Source: Nocardia cyriacigeorgica NBRC 100375 (GTDB lineage: Bacteria > Actinomycetota > Actinomycetes > Mycobacteriales > Mycobacteriaceae). Taken from it: 64,000 bases of DNA. The stretch lies in assembly GCF_000308555.1 (NCBI RefSeq), contig NZ_BAFY01000031.1, forward strand, positions 1-64,000, read 5' to 3'. Under the pieces are notes generated by a model. It ran no database searches. It had not been told where the DNA came from and saw nothing but the letters and a program-made list of their open reading frames with translations. Position numbers and translations under genes: made by a program. Shown here piece after piece: positions 28,006 to 36,509 of the stretch. Position 1 is the stretch's first letter. Each line of letters begins with the position of its first letter.

Positions 28006-29073
28006 TCACGCCGACGCTCCGGCAGTCGAGCGCAGTGCCTCGGCGATCCGTGCGCGATGGAAATCCGCCGTGCCCCATGCCGAACGCAGCGCGGTGACCT
28101 TGGTGAGCAGCAGCGACAAGTCGTATTCGGCCGTGTAGCCGATGGCTCCGTGCACTTGCAGCCCGGTGCGTGCGGCGAGGTGGGCGGCATTGCCGCAGGC
28201 CACCAGGGCCGCGGACAAGTCACGGGCGCGATCGGGACCGCCCGCGGTCAAGGCGGCGCGGTGCAGCAGCGGTTCGGCCAGGTCGAGGGCGATGAGCACG
28301 TCGGCCAGCTTCTGCTTCACCGCCTGGAACTCACCGATCGGCCGCCCGAACTGCTTGCGCTGCTTGGCGTATTCGGTTGCCGCGTCCAGCAGTCCGCTGC
28401 CCGCGCCGAGCAGCTGGGCGGCAGCCGCCAGCGCACCGGCGTCGAAACCGGCGGCGATGGCATCGGCTACCTGCGTACCCTCGGCGATCAGCTCGTCTGG
28501 CGTCACGCTGAACAGCCGCCGCGCCGGATCCACCGAACGCACTTGTTCGCCGACCTTGCCGGTGGACAGGCGGTCGCCGTCCGCGATCAGGATCAGATCG
28601 GCCACATCGGCATCGAGGGCCACCGCCCCGCGTCCCGGTGACGCGAAGGCGATCGTGCCGAGCGTGGTGCCCGCCGCGATACCCGGTAGCCAGCGGGCCG
28701 CCGCAGCGGCCGCACCGGATTCGGTCGACGCGGAGCCGGTAGAAGCGGTTCCGGCCGCGTCCGCGCCGGCAAGCGCTTGCAGCAGAGCCGGAACAGCCGC
28801 GGCCGATTCCACCACCGGCCCGGCTACGGCCGAGCGACCGAGTTCTCCGAACGCGACCACCAGGTCGATCGGTTCGGCACCGATACCCTCGAACTCCTCG
28901 GCAACCGCGAGCCCGAATACTCCGGCACCGGCCAACTGTTCGAGCAGCGCACGTCCCGCGGCGTGCTCACCGGCAGCCCAGGAACGGACGGCGGCGGGTG
29001 TCTTACCGGCGTCGAGCAGCTTGCGGATGCTGGCGGCGAAATCGACGTGTTCCGGACTGAGCGTGAACCTCAT
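28006..29073 (-). CDS. fadE32: Acyl-CoA dehydrogenase, FadE32-like subunit
   Basis: A 355-residue acyl-CoA dehydrogenase. Visible motifs are FGLAVAEEFEGIGAEPIDL, KQRKQFGRPIGEFQAVKQKLADVL and LQVHGAIGYTAEYDLSLLL, where the Glu/Asp of the last segment is in the region used by many family members. A low-complexity Ala/Thr/Ser insert lies near residue 120. ATG 29073 overlaps the fadE31 stop (ATGA), and it probably assembles with the FadE33-like product 52 bases downstream. Individual activity is not assigned. Confidence 0.82.
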   Translation of the reverse strand: MRFTLSPEHVDFAASIRKLLDAGKTPAAVRSWAAGEHAAGRALLEQLAGAGVFGLAVAEEFEGIGAEPIDLVVAFGELGRSAVAGPVVESAAAVPALLQALAGADAAGTASTGSASTESGAAAAAARWLPGIAAGTTLGTIAFASPGRGAVALDADVADLILIADGDRLSTGKVGEQVRSVDPARRLFSVTPDELIAEGTQVADAIAAGFDAGALAAAAQLLGAGSGLLDAATEYAKQRKQFGRPIGEFQAVKQKLADVLIALDLAEPLLHRAALTAGGPDRARDLSAALVACGNAAHLAARTGLQVHGAIGYTAEYDLSLLLTKVTALRSAWGTADFHRARIAEALRSTAGASA

Positions 29074-30209
29074 CGGCTGCCTCCTCTCGGTAGGCCGAGG
29101 AGCCGCTCGGCGATGATGTTGCGTTGGATCTCGTTGGTACCGGCGTAGATCGGGCCCGACAGCGAGAACAGGTAGCCGTCGGTCCACGGCCCGGCCAGTT
29201 CGGCGGTGTCGCCGAGCAGGTCGAGTGCCGTTTCGTGCATGGCGATATCGAGTTCGGACCAGAACACCTTGGTGATCGAGGATTCCGCGCCCAGCTTGCC
29301 GCCCTCGTTCAACCGGGTCACGGTGCCGAAGGTGTGCAGCCGGTAGGCCTCGCTGCCGATCCAGGCATCCACCACCTTGTCGCGCGCGGCGGTCCCGGTG
29401 TCCTCGCCGCTCGCCCACAGGTCGATCAGTCGCTGCGCGGTGGCGCTGAATCGGCCGGGGCTGCGCAGCGACAGACCGCGTTCGTTGCTCGAGGTGCTCA
29501 TCGCGACCCGCCAGCCCTCGTTCGGCGCACCGATGACGTCGGCGTCGGGCACGAACACCTCGTCGAGGAAGATCTCGGCGAAGCCGGGTTCGCCGTCCAG
29601 CTGCGGGATGGGGCGCACCGTGACGCCCTCGGCGTCCAGCGGGAACATCACGTAGGTGAGACCGCGATGACGCTCGGCCTCCGGGTCACTGCGGAACAAC
29701 CCGAAGGCGCGATCGGCGTAGGCCGCACGCGAACTCCACGTCTTCTGGCCGCTAAGCAGCCAGCCGCCGTCGGTGCGGCGCGCGGTCGAGCGGATGCCGG
29801 CGAGGTCGCTGCCGGCTTCGGGCTCCGACCAGGCCTGCGCCCAGATGTCGTCGGCGCGGGCCATCCGCGGCATGATCCGGGCCAGCTGCTCGGGGCTGCC
29901 GTGCTCGAACAGCGTTGGCGCCAGCAGGAAGATGCCGTTCTGGCTCACCCGGCCGGGCGCACCGGCCGCGTAGTACTCCTGCTCGAACAGCACCCATTCC
30001 AGCAGCGACGCATCGCGTCCGCCGTACTCCTGTGGCCAGGACACCACCGAGTACCGCGCCTCGGCGAGGGTGTGCTCCCACTCCCGATGCGCCTCGAAAC
30101 CGGCCTTGGTGTCCATCGACGGCAGCGGCTGTGCCGGCTTGTTCGCGGCCAGCCAGTCGCGCACTTCCAGCTGGAAGTCGCGGGTGGCCTGATCCAGATC
30201 CAGATCCAC
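29070..30209 (-). CDS. fadE31: Acyl-CoA dehydrogenase FadE31-like
   Basis: A 379-residue acyl-CoA dehydrogenase. Segments include SWPQEYGGRDASLLEWVLFEQEY, QAWSEPEAGSDLAGIRS (flavin/substrate contact), SGQKTWSSRAAYADRAFGLFRS and the C-terminal GPIYAGTNEIQRNIIAERLLGLPRG typical of the family. GTG 30209 begins directly after the upstream hydratase stop at 30210. Acts on a HIP-derived CoA thioester by analogy with M. tuberculosis Rv3562. Substrate is not read from sequence. Confidence 0.83.
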   Translation of the reverse strand: MDLDLDQATRDFQLEVRDWLAANKPAQPLPSMDTKAGFEAHREWEHTLAEARYSVVSWPQEYGGRDASLLEWVLFEQEYYAAGAPGRVSQNGIFLLAPTLFEHGSPEQLARIMPRMARADDIWAQAWSEPEAGSDLAGIRSTARRTDGGWLLSGQKTWSSRAAYADRAFGLFRSDPEAERHRGLTYVMFPLDAEGVTVRPIPQLDGEPGFAEIFLDEVFVPDADVIGAPNEGWRVAMSTSSNERGLSLRSPGRFSATAQRLIDLWASGEDTGTAARDKVVDAWIGSEAYRLHTFGTVTRLNEGGKLGAESSITKVFWSELDIAMHETALDLLGDTAELAGPWTDGYLFSLSGPIYAGTNEIQRNIIAERLLGLPRGGSR

Positions 30210-31118
30210 TTATTTCGCCCCGTTCTGCGTGGCTTCGGCGTCGGCGGACGCCGTACTCGCCGTGGCTTTCATCGTTTTGGCATTCATGCCGCCGAGGGAA
30301 TCCGCGCCGACCTCGGCATTGTGGGCGTGCGCGAAATGGTGCAGGCCGAACACCGAGTCCATGCCGGCGCGCATACCCATCAGGTCCTCGGCCTGGTTGA
30401 CCGCCTTCTTGGTGAGCGCGAGACCGAACTGCGGCATGGTGGCGATCTTGTCGGCCAGCGCGAAGGTCTCGGTCTCGAGCTGCTCACGCGGCACGACCCG
30501 GTTCACCATGCCCCATTCCTTGGCCTGCGCGGCGCTGAACCGGTCGCCGGTGAACAGGAACTCCTTGGCCGCGCGCGGACCGAGCACCCACGGATGCGCG
30601 AAGTACTCCACGCCCGGAATGCCCATCCGGACAACGGGATCGGAGAAGAAGGCATCCTCGGAGGCGACGATGAGATCGCAGACCCACGCCAGCATCAGCC
30701 CGCCCGCGATGCAGGCGCCCTGCACCATCGCGATGGTCGGCTTGGGGATCTCCCGCCAGCGTCGGCACATACCGAGGTAGACCTCGGTCTCGCGGGCGAA
30801 ACGCTGATCGCCGCCCACGCGGTCCACATGGTCCCACCACAGGGCGGCCTTGTTCGGGTAACGCACGTGATGGTCGCGGCCGGGCGTGCCGATGTCGTGC
30901 CCCGCGCTGAAATGCTTGCCGTTACCGGCCAGCACGATGACACCGACCTCGGGGTCCTCCACGGCCCGCTCGAACGCGGCGTCGAGGGCGTAGGTCATCA
31001 CCGAGTTCTGGGCATTGCGGTAATCCGGCCGGTTCATGGTGATCACGGCCACCGCACCGCGGCGCTCGTAGGTCACCACATCCGGTTCGAACGGCACCGC
31101 TGGTTCTTCGGCAGGCAT
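30210..31118 (-). CDS. Enoyl-CoA hydratase/isomerase family protein
   Basis: A 302-residue crotonase-fold enzyme. The first oxyanion segment is GKHFSAGHD, and the second is VQGACIAGGLMLAWVCDLIVAS, where the usual catalytic Glu positions are not obvious. The C terminus is about 40 residues longer than EchA20-type enzymes and ends in an Ala/Thr-rich tail. Its stop directly abuts the fadE31 start. It lies between fadD3 and fadE31, where the M. tuberculosis operon has no such gene. The reaction in HIP catabolism is not assigned. Confidence 0.78.
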   Translation of the reverse strand: MPAEEPAVPFEPDVVTYERRGAVAVITMNRPDYRNAQNSVMTYALDAAFERAVEDPEVGVIVLAGNGKHFSAGHDIGTPGRDHHVRYPNKAALWWDHVDRVGGDQRFARETEVYLGMCRRWREIPKPTIAMVQGACIAGGLMLAWVCDLIVASEDAFFSDPVVRMGIPGVEYFAHPWVLGPRAAKEFLFTGDRFSAAQAKEWGMVNRVVPREQLETETFALADKIATMPQFGLALTKKAVNQAEDLMGMRAGMDSVFGLHHFAHAHNAEVGADSLGGMNAKTMKATASTASADAEATQNGAK

Positions 31119-32684
31119 TTACGACTTCTCCTCACGTAGTTGGCGTTTGAGCACCTTCCCGGCGGCGCTGTAGGGCAGCTGATCGCGGAACTCGACGATG
31201 CGCGGCACCTTGAAATTGGCCAGCACGGTGGTGGCGTAGGCGATCACGTCCTGCTCGGTGAGGTCGGCGCCGGGCTTGCGCACCACGTACGCCTTGCCCA
31301 CCTCGCCCATCCGGGTGTCGGGCACCCCGATGACGGCCGATTCCGCGACGCCGTCCATTCGGGCGAGGGCCTGCTCGATCTCGGCCGGATAGACGTTGAA
31401 TCCGCCGCTGATGTACATGTCCTTGAGCCGATCGGTGATCTTCAGGTAGCCGCGCTCGTCGATGGTGCCGATGTCGCCGGTGTGCAACCAGCCGTCGGCG
31501 TCGATGGCCTCGGCGGTGGCCTTCGGATCGTCGAGGTAGCCGAGCATCACATTGGGGCCGCGCAGCAGCACCTCACCGGTGGTGTCGAGACGCAGTTCGA
31601 AGTCGGCGATCGGGCGGCCGCAGGTGTTGGCGACGGTTTCGGCGTCGTCGTCGGGCCGGCACATGGTGCCGAAGCCGGCCGATTCGGACAGCCCGTACGC
31701 GGTGACGACCACGTCGAACGACAGTTCCGAGCGCATCCGCTCGATCAGCACCACCGGAACGGTCGCCGCCCCGGTGACGGCGACACGGAGCGTGCTCAGG
31801 TCGAAGTCGTCGCGGTTGGGGAAGTCGAGGATGGTCTGGTAGATCGTCGGCGGCCCGGTGAGGACGGTGATCTTCTCCTCGCCGACCAGCCGCATGGTCT
31901 GCGGCACATCGAACACGATCTGCGGCACGATCGTCGCGCCGGCCACCATGCAGGCCAGGAAGCCCGCCTTGTAGCCGAAGTTGTGGAAGAACGGGTTGAC
32001 CAGCAGATAGCGGTCGGTGCTGGTCAGCGTCGAGCATTCGATCCAGGCCCGCACCACCGACAGCGCCTGGCGATGGGCCACCAGGGTGCCCTTGCTGCGG
32101 CCGGTGGTGCCGGAGGTGAACAGGATGTCGGAGACGTCCTCGGGGCTCACCGTTTCGGCGCGTTCGATCGCCTGCTCGCGGGTCACCGGTGCGGCGGCCT
32201 CGGGCAGCTGCGACCAGGCCAGGATCCGGGGATCCGCCGATGACGACTCGACTGTCATCGGACCCTCGACCGGAATCACCACGATGGTCGGGATATCGAG
32301 GTCGGGCGCGGCCGCCAGCAGTTCGGTCAGGCGTTCGCGCCGCAGGAACGGCCCGGAGATGAACAGCGCCTTCGGATTCACCCGGCGCAGCACGTCGGCC
32401 GCTTCGTCGGCCACGTACCGGGTGTTGAGCGGCACCAGCGCCGCGCCGCAATAGTGCGCGGCCAGCGCGGCGGTGACCCAGTGATGGGTATTGGGCGACC
32501 ACATCGCCACCCGGTCGCCCCGCCGCACGCCACGGGCGATGAGTGCCCGTGCCACGTCCTGCACCGCGGCCAGCAGCTGCGTCCAATCCAGGCGGGTCTC
32601 GCCGTCGGCCACGGCGGGTGCGGTGCCGAAGGTGCGCGCTGCGTCGTGCAGCGCCATCGGGGTGGTCTGTGCAGGGGTTGTCAC
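31119..32684 (-). CDS. fadD3: HIP-CoA synthetase FadD3
   Basis: A 521-residue acyl-CoA synthetase that loads CoA onto HIP (the bicyclic propionate left after HsaD), the entry step to ring C/D breakdown. It has the adenylate-forming motifs SDILFTSGTTGRSKGTL (P-loop), a VTAYGLSESAG hinge-type core, LHTGDIGTIDERGYLKITDRLKDMYISGG and the catalytic Lys in SAAGKVLKRQL. GTG 32684 has GAGG seven bases upstream. First gene of the leftward operon, sharing a KstR2 box with fadE30. Assignment to FadD3 rests on context plus motif agreement. Confidence 0.9.
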   Translation of the reverse strand: MTTPAQTTPMALHDAARTFGTAPAVADGETRLDWTQLLAAVQDVARALIARGVRRGDRVAMWSPNTHHWVTAALAAHYCGAALVPLNTRYVADEAADVLRRVNPKALFISGPFLRRERLTELLAAAPDLDIPTIVVIPVEGPMTVESSSADPRILAWSQLPEAAAPVTREQAIERAETVSPEDVSDILFTSGTTGRSKGTLVAHRQALSVVRAWIECSTLTSTDRYLLVNPFFHNFGYKAGFLACMVAGATIVPQIVFDVPQTMRLVGEEKITVLTGPPTIYQTILDFPNRDDFDLSTLRVAVTGAATVPVVLIERMRSELSFDVVVTAYGLSESAGFGTMCRPDDDAETVANTCGRPIADFELRLDTTGEVLLRGPNVMLGYLDDPKATAEAIDADGWLHTGDIGTIDERGYLKITDRLKDMYISGGFNVYPAEIEQALARMDGVAESAVIGVPDTRMGEVGKAYVVRKPGADLTEQDVIAYATTVLANFKVPRIVEFRDQLPYSAAGKVLKRQLREEKS

Positions 32685-32731
32685 GGGTTGTCCTCACCGT
32701 CGGTGCGGTCGGTAAGACCGGAGTCTTACAA

Positions 32732-32745
32732 AGCAAGTGCTTGGT
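32732..32745. promoter_or_regulatory. KstR2-type operator between fadD3 and fadE30
   Basis: AGCAAGTGCTTGGT fits the recalled KstR2 consensus (AnCAAGnnCTTGnT) at all fixed positions. Its position between divergent operons suggests it controls both. TAGGTT directly after it and TATCGT (32750-32755) are -10 candidates on the plus strand. Confidence 0.8.
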
Positions 32746-32875
32746 AGGTTATCGTATCGGCGTGGGTGCGATCCAGACCTCAGAATCCGACACCGGTCCG
32801 GCCGGTGGGCGCAGTTCGGCGATTTCACCGGGCGACCCGGCGAATCCGGCGTCCACCACGGCAAACGAGGCGGCC

Positions 32876-34063
32876 ATGACGGCAAACGATGTGAACGGCC
32901 ACGACGCCGACGCGACCTTCCGCGCCGAGATCCGCGCCTGGCTCGCGGAGAATCTGAACGGCGAGTACAAGGGCTTGCGCGGCCTCGGCGGGCCCGGCCG
33001 CGAACACGAGGCGTTCGAGGAACGGCTGGCGTGGGATCGTCATCTGGCGGCCTCGGGCTGGACCTGCCTGGGCTGGCCGAAGGAGTACGGCGGCCGCGAG
33101 GCGACCGTGCGCCAGCAGATCATCTTCCACGAGGAGTACGCCAAGGCCGATGCGCCCGCGCGGGTCTCACACGTGGGCGAGGAGTTGCTCGGCCCGACGG
33201 TGCTGGCCTTCGGCACCGAGGCGCAGAAGCAGCGCTTCCTGCCCGACATCCGCACCGTCACCGAACTGTGGTGCCAGGGCTATTCCGAACCCGGCGCGGG
33301 CTCCGACCTGGCCGCGGTCTCCACCTCGGCCCGGCTCGACGGCGACGAATGGTCGATCAACGGCCAGAAGATCTGGACCTCGCTGGCGCACGTGGCCGAC
33401 TGGTGCTTCGTGGTCGCCCGCACCGAACCCGGGTCCAAACGGCACAAGGGCCTGTCCTACCTGCTGGTTCCGATGGATCAGCCGGGTATCACGGTGCGCC
33501 CGATCAATCAGCTCACCGGCACCTCCGAATTCAACGAGGTGTTCTTCGACGACGCCCGCACCGCGGCCGATCTCGTCGTCGGCGAACCCGGCGACGGCTG
33601 GCGCATCGCCATGGGCACGCTGACCTTCGAACGCGGTATCTCCACCCTCGGCCAGCAGATCCGCTTCGAACGCGAACTCGCGGGCGTCGAGGAGCTGGCG
33701 CGCCGCAACGGCGCCATCGACGATCCGCTGATCGCCGACCAGATCGACCGCGCCTGGGTCGGCCTGCGCGTGCTGCGCGCGCATGCCATGCGCACCATGG
33801 AAGGCGCGGGCGCCGACGACGGCGGCGGGCAGGCCTCGGTGGCGAAACTGCTGTGGGCCAACTGGCATCGCGGCCTCGGCGAACTCGCCATGGCCGTGCG
33901 CGGACCGGCGGGCCTGGTGGCCGCCGACGACGATCTCGACGAATGGCAGCGGCTGTATCTGTTCACCCGCGCCGACACCATCTACGGAGGTTCGAACGAA
34001 GTGCAGCGCAACATCATCTCCGAGCGCGTGCTCGGTCTGCCGCGGGAGGCCCGTCCGTCATGA
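32876..34063 (+). CDS. fadE30: Acyl-CoA dehydrogenase FadE30
   Basis: A 395-residue acyl-CoA dehydrogenase acting early in HIP-CoA breakdown. It closely follows M. tuberculosis FadE30: GPGREHEAFEERLAWDRHL, LWCQGYSEPGAGSDLAAVS, NGQKIWTSLAHVADWCFV and TRADTIYGGSNEVQRNIISERVLGLPREA. ATG 32876 gives the family length. GTG 32762, preceded by TATCGT at leaderless distance, would add a 38-residue low-complexity N terminus. The stop overlaps the ipdF start (ATGA). Confidence 0.9.
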   Translation: MTANDVNGHDADATFRAEIRAWLAENLNGEYKGLRGLGGPGREHEAFEERLAWDRHLAASGWTCLGWPKEYGGREATVRQQIIFHEEYAKADAPARVSHVGEELLGPTVLAFGTEAQKQRFLPDIRTVTELWCQGYSEPGAGSDLAAVSTSARLDGDEWSINGQKIWTSLAHVADWCFVVARTEPGSKRHKGLSYLLVPMDQPGITVRPINQLTGTSEFNEVFFDDARTAADLVVGEPGDGWRIAMGTLTFERGISTLGQQIRFERELAGVEELARRNGAIDDPLIADQIDRAWVGLRVLRAHAMRTMEGAGADDGGGQASVAKLLWANWHRGLGELAMAVRGPAGLVAADDDLDEWQRLYLFTRADTIYGGSNEVQRNIISERVLGLPREARPS

Positions 34064-34866
34064 GTGAGAACACCGTCTCGTTGTCGGTCGCGCCCCCGCT
34101 GGTGGCCGGCCACGGCCTGCTGACCGACCGCAAAGCCGTGGTGACCGCCGCCGCGGGCACCGGCATCGGCTCGGCCACCGCGCGCAGGCTGCTCTCGGAG
34201 GGCGCCGACGTCGTCGTCTCGGACTGGCACGAACGCAGGCTGGGGGAGACCCGCGCCGAGCTGAGCGCCGAATTCCCCGACCGCAAGGTCGAGGCCATCG
34301 TCTGCGATGTGTGCAGCACCGAACAGGTCGACGAACTCGTGCGCGGCGCGGCCGCGGCCATGGGCCGGATCGACATCTTCGTCAACAATGCCGGCCTCGG
34401 TGGCGAGACCCCGGTGGTCGATATGACCGACGAGCAGTGGAACCGCGTGCTCGACGTGACGCTCAACGGCACCTTCCGCTGCACCCGCGCCGAACTGGCC
34501 TACTTCCGCGCGGCGGGCCACGGCGGTGTGGTGGTCAACAATGCCAGCGTGCTCGGCTGGCGCGCCCAGTACGGCCAGGCCCACTACGCGGCCGCCAAGG
34601 CCGGCGTGATGGCGTTGACCAGGTGCAGCGCGGTCGAGGCCGCGGAGCTGGGGGTGCGCATCAACGCCGTCGCGCCGAGCATCGCCCGGCACGCGTTCCT
34701 GGACAAGGTGAGTTCGCCGGAACTGCTCGACCGGCTCTCCGAACGCGAGGCCTTCGGCCGGGCCGCCGAACCATGGGAGGTCGCCGCCACCATCGCCATG
34801 CTGGCCAGCGATTACACCACCTACCTCACCGGCGAGATCGTCTCCATCAGCAGCCAGCGCGCTTGA
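34060..34866 (+). CDS. ipdF: SDR dehydrogenase IpdF (Rv3559c-like)
   Basis: A 268-residue short-chain dehydrogenase/reductase, proposed to oxidise or reduce the 5-hydroxy/keto group of HIP-CoA intermediates. The nucleotide motif reads TAAAGTGIGSA, followed by NNAGLGG and the catalytic Ser (VVNNASVLGW) and Tyr/Lys (YAAAKAG; the Tyr is in HYAAAK). The stretch KAVVTAAAGTGIGSATARRL lacks the usual TGxxxGxG first Gly, as I recall for this group. ATG 34060 overlaps fadE30. The gene order fadE30-ipdF matches Rv3560c-Rv3559c. Confidence 0.87.
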   Translation: MSENTVSLSVAPPLVAGHGLLTDRKAVVTAAAGTGIGSATARRLLSEGADVVVSDWHERRLGETRAELSAEFPDRKVEAIVCDVCSTEQVDELVRGAAAAMGRIDIFVNNAGLGGETPVVDMTDEQWNRVLDVTLNGTFRCTRAELAYFRAAGHGGVVVNNASVLGWRAQYGQAHYAAAKAGVMALTRCSAVEAAELGVRINAVAPSIARHAFLDKVSSPELLDRLSEREAFGRAAEPWEVAATIAMLASDYTTYLTGEIVSISSQRA

Positions 34867-35094
34867 GGGGGCTGCCCGCCTCTCCGCGTTTTTGGCCAGA
34901 CCTAGGTGCGGTGCCGGCAGCGTTGGCGGCCGGCGGCGGGTCGGCGGCTGGGTCAGCCGGTGCCCAGTGAGGTACCCGGACCGTACGAAATCAGGCATTG
35001 CGTGGGAGTACCTGCAAGCGGCTGAAAAGGTTGGATCCGGCTCGGCCGCGTATGCGATGCTGGTGGAGGTCGGGATCGCACACCCGGAGGGGCG

Positions 35095-35841
35095 ATGGCT
35101 ATGGGCCTGGACCGCCGATCTGCCCGAGAACAGCCCACACGCGAACAACTCGAACTCGAGTTGGTGCGTGATGTCGTGCTCGCCAGACGGAGACAGGAAA
35201 GCCTGGTCCTGGCCGCGCTGACCTTCGGTGCCGAACTCCTGGACGTCGGGCGACGCTCGGCCGCCGCGCGGGCCGGGCGCATTCTCGAGTCCTACGCCGT
35301 CGACGAGAACGACATCGCCCGCGATCCGCGCGCGGCACTGCGGGCCGATATGGCGCGCGAGCGGGCGCGGGCCCGCCGGATCGGGCTGGGCACCGGCGCG
35401 GACGGCGGCGAGGCGCAGGGGCGCCGGACCCACCAGATCGAATTGCTCTACGAGGTGCGCGCCGACCTGCTCGACGTGGTGCGCCGCTCGCGCAGATACC
35501 GTTTCGACCGCGACACCTTCGCCGAGCAGATCGCGCAAGGCCTGTGCGCGGTCACCGACAAGCTCATCGGCAGCGCCGATATGGACACCTACCACGCGTG
35601 GCAGCGCGGGATGGTGCTGAAGCTGATCGAGGAACCCACCCGCTTCGGGCCACCGCGCGTCCTCGCAACCGTTGACGCGGGCCCCGGCCGCGAACCCCTC
35701 ACCGTCGAATGGGACAGCTGCGAACGCCGCCTGGCGCTGGTCATGCGGATGATGCGGGCCGGCATCTCGCCGGTGGTGATCTGTGAGCGCCTGCTCGCCG
35801 ACCTGTCGAGATCGTCACCGCTGCGGTACTCGGAGCGCTGA
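35095..35841 (+). CDS. Unrecognised protein between ipdF and kstR2
   Basis: A 248-residue soluble, Arg-rich, largely helical protein with no motif I recognise. Residues 15-110 look like a long amphipathic helix region (QLELELVRDVVLARRRQESL...RADMARERARARRIGLG). The C-terminal part contains MDTYHAWQRGMVLKLIEEP and WDSCERRLALVMRMMRAGISP. GGAGG five bases before ATG 35095 supports the start. It lies 228 bases after ipdF and 49 bases before kstR2. No gene of this type sits here in M. tuberculosis, where a PPE gene occupies the interval. Regulation with either neighbour is unclear. Confidence 0.65.
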   Translation: MAMGLDRRSAREQPTREQLELELVRDVVLARRRQESLVLAALTFGAELLDVGRRSAAARAGRILESYAVDENDIARDPRAALRADMARERARARRIGLGTGADGGEAQGRRTHQIELLYEVRADLLDVVRRSRRYRFDRDTFAEQIAQGLCAVTDKLIGSADMDTYHAWQRGMVLKLIEEPTRFGPPRVLATVDAGPGREPLTVEWDSCERRLALVMRMMRAGISPVVICERLLADLSRSSPLRYSER

Positions 35842-35862
35842 AAATCCTTACCCACTATCCCA

Positions 35863-35884
35863 AGCAAATGCTTGGTTGTATTAT
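35863..35884 (+). promoter_or_regulatory. KstR2 operator and -10 of kstR2
   Basis: AGCAAATGCTTGGT (35863-35876) differs from the KstR2 consensus at one half-site base. TATTAT (35879-35884) ends six bases before the GTG of kstR2, a near-ideal leaderless -10. The operator sits directly upstream of the -10, which fits autorepression. Confidence 0.75.
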
Positions 35885-35890
35885 GGCCGG

Positions 35891-36499
35891 GTGACCGCAC
35901 CCGACCCGTCCAAATCAGCCCGGCGCAATGAACTGCTCGGATTGGCGGCCGACCTGTTCGCCGAGCGGGGCCTGCGCGCCACCACCGTCCGCGATATCGC
36001 TGATGCGGCCGGAATCCTATCGGGCAGCCTGTATCACCATTTCGATTCCAAGGAATCGATGGTCGACGAAATCCTGCGCGGCTTCCTCGACGACCTGTTC
36101 GGCCGCTACCGCGACATCGTCGCCTCCGGCCTGAGCTCGCGCGACACCCTCGAGGCGCTGGTGCTGGCCTCCTACGAGTCCTTCGACCGCTACCACGCCG
36201 CCGTCGCCATCTACCAGGTCGAGGCCAAACGCCTGCGCGGCATCGAACGCTTCACTTACATCGACGAATACAACAAGGAGTTCCGCGCCCTCTGGCACCA
36301 GGTGCTCACCAATGGTGTGCGCGACGGCAGCTTCCGGGCCGAACTCGATATCGAACTGGCCTACCGGTTCCTGCGCGACACCGTCTGGGTGGCGGTGCGC
36401 TGGTACACCCCCGGCGGTCCGATCACCGTAGACAACCTCGCCAAGCAGTATCTGACCATCGTGCTCGACGGGCTGACCGTGCCCGAGCACACCACGTAG
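35891..36499 (+). CDS. kstR2: TetR-family repressor KstR2
   Basis: A 202-residue TetR-family repressor of the HIP-degradation regulon, relieved by HIP-CoA in known systems. The N-terminal HTH is LAADLFAERGLRATTVRDIADAAGILSGSLYHHF, in which TVRDIADAAGI and SGSLYHHF are the diagnostic parts. The C-terminal ligand domain contains YQVEAKRLRGIERF and WHQVLTNGVRDGSF. GTG 35891 is the start, supported by the -10 position. Length and neighbours (ipdF, fadA6) match Rv3557c. The upstream reading to 35783 is not supported. Confidence 0.92.
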   Translation: MTAPDPSKSARRNELLGLAADLFAERGLRATTVRDIADAAGILSGSLYHHFDSKESMVDEILRGFLDDLFGRYRDIVASGLSSRDTLEALVLASYESFDRYHAAVAIYQVEAKRLRGIERFTYIDEYNKEFRALWHQVLTNGVRDGSFRAELDIELAYRFLRDTVWVAVRWYTPGGPITVDNLAKQYLTIVLDGLTVPEHTT

Positions 36500-36509
36500 G
36501 AGTCTGAAC

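Noticed and set aside
34867-35094. Possible small gene between ipdF and the hypothetical gene
   Set aside because: No frame with a plausible start signal and protein-like composition; treated as intergenic.
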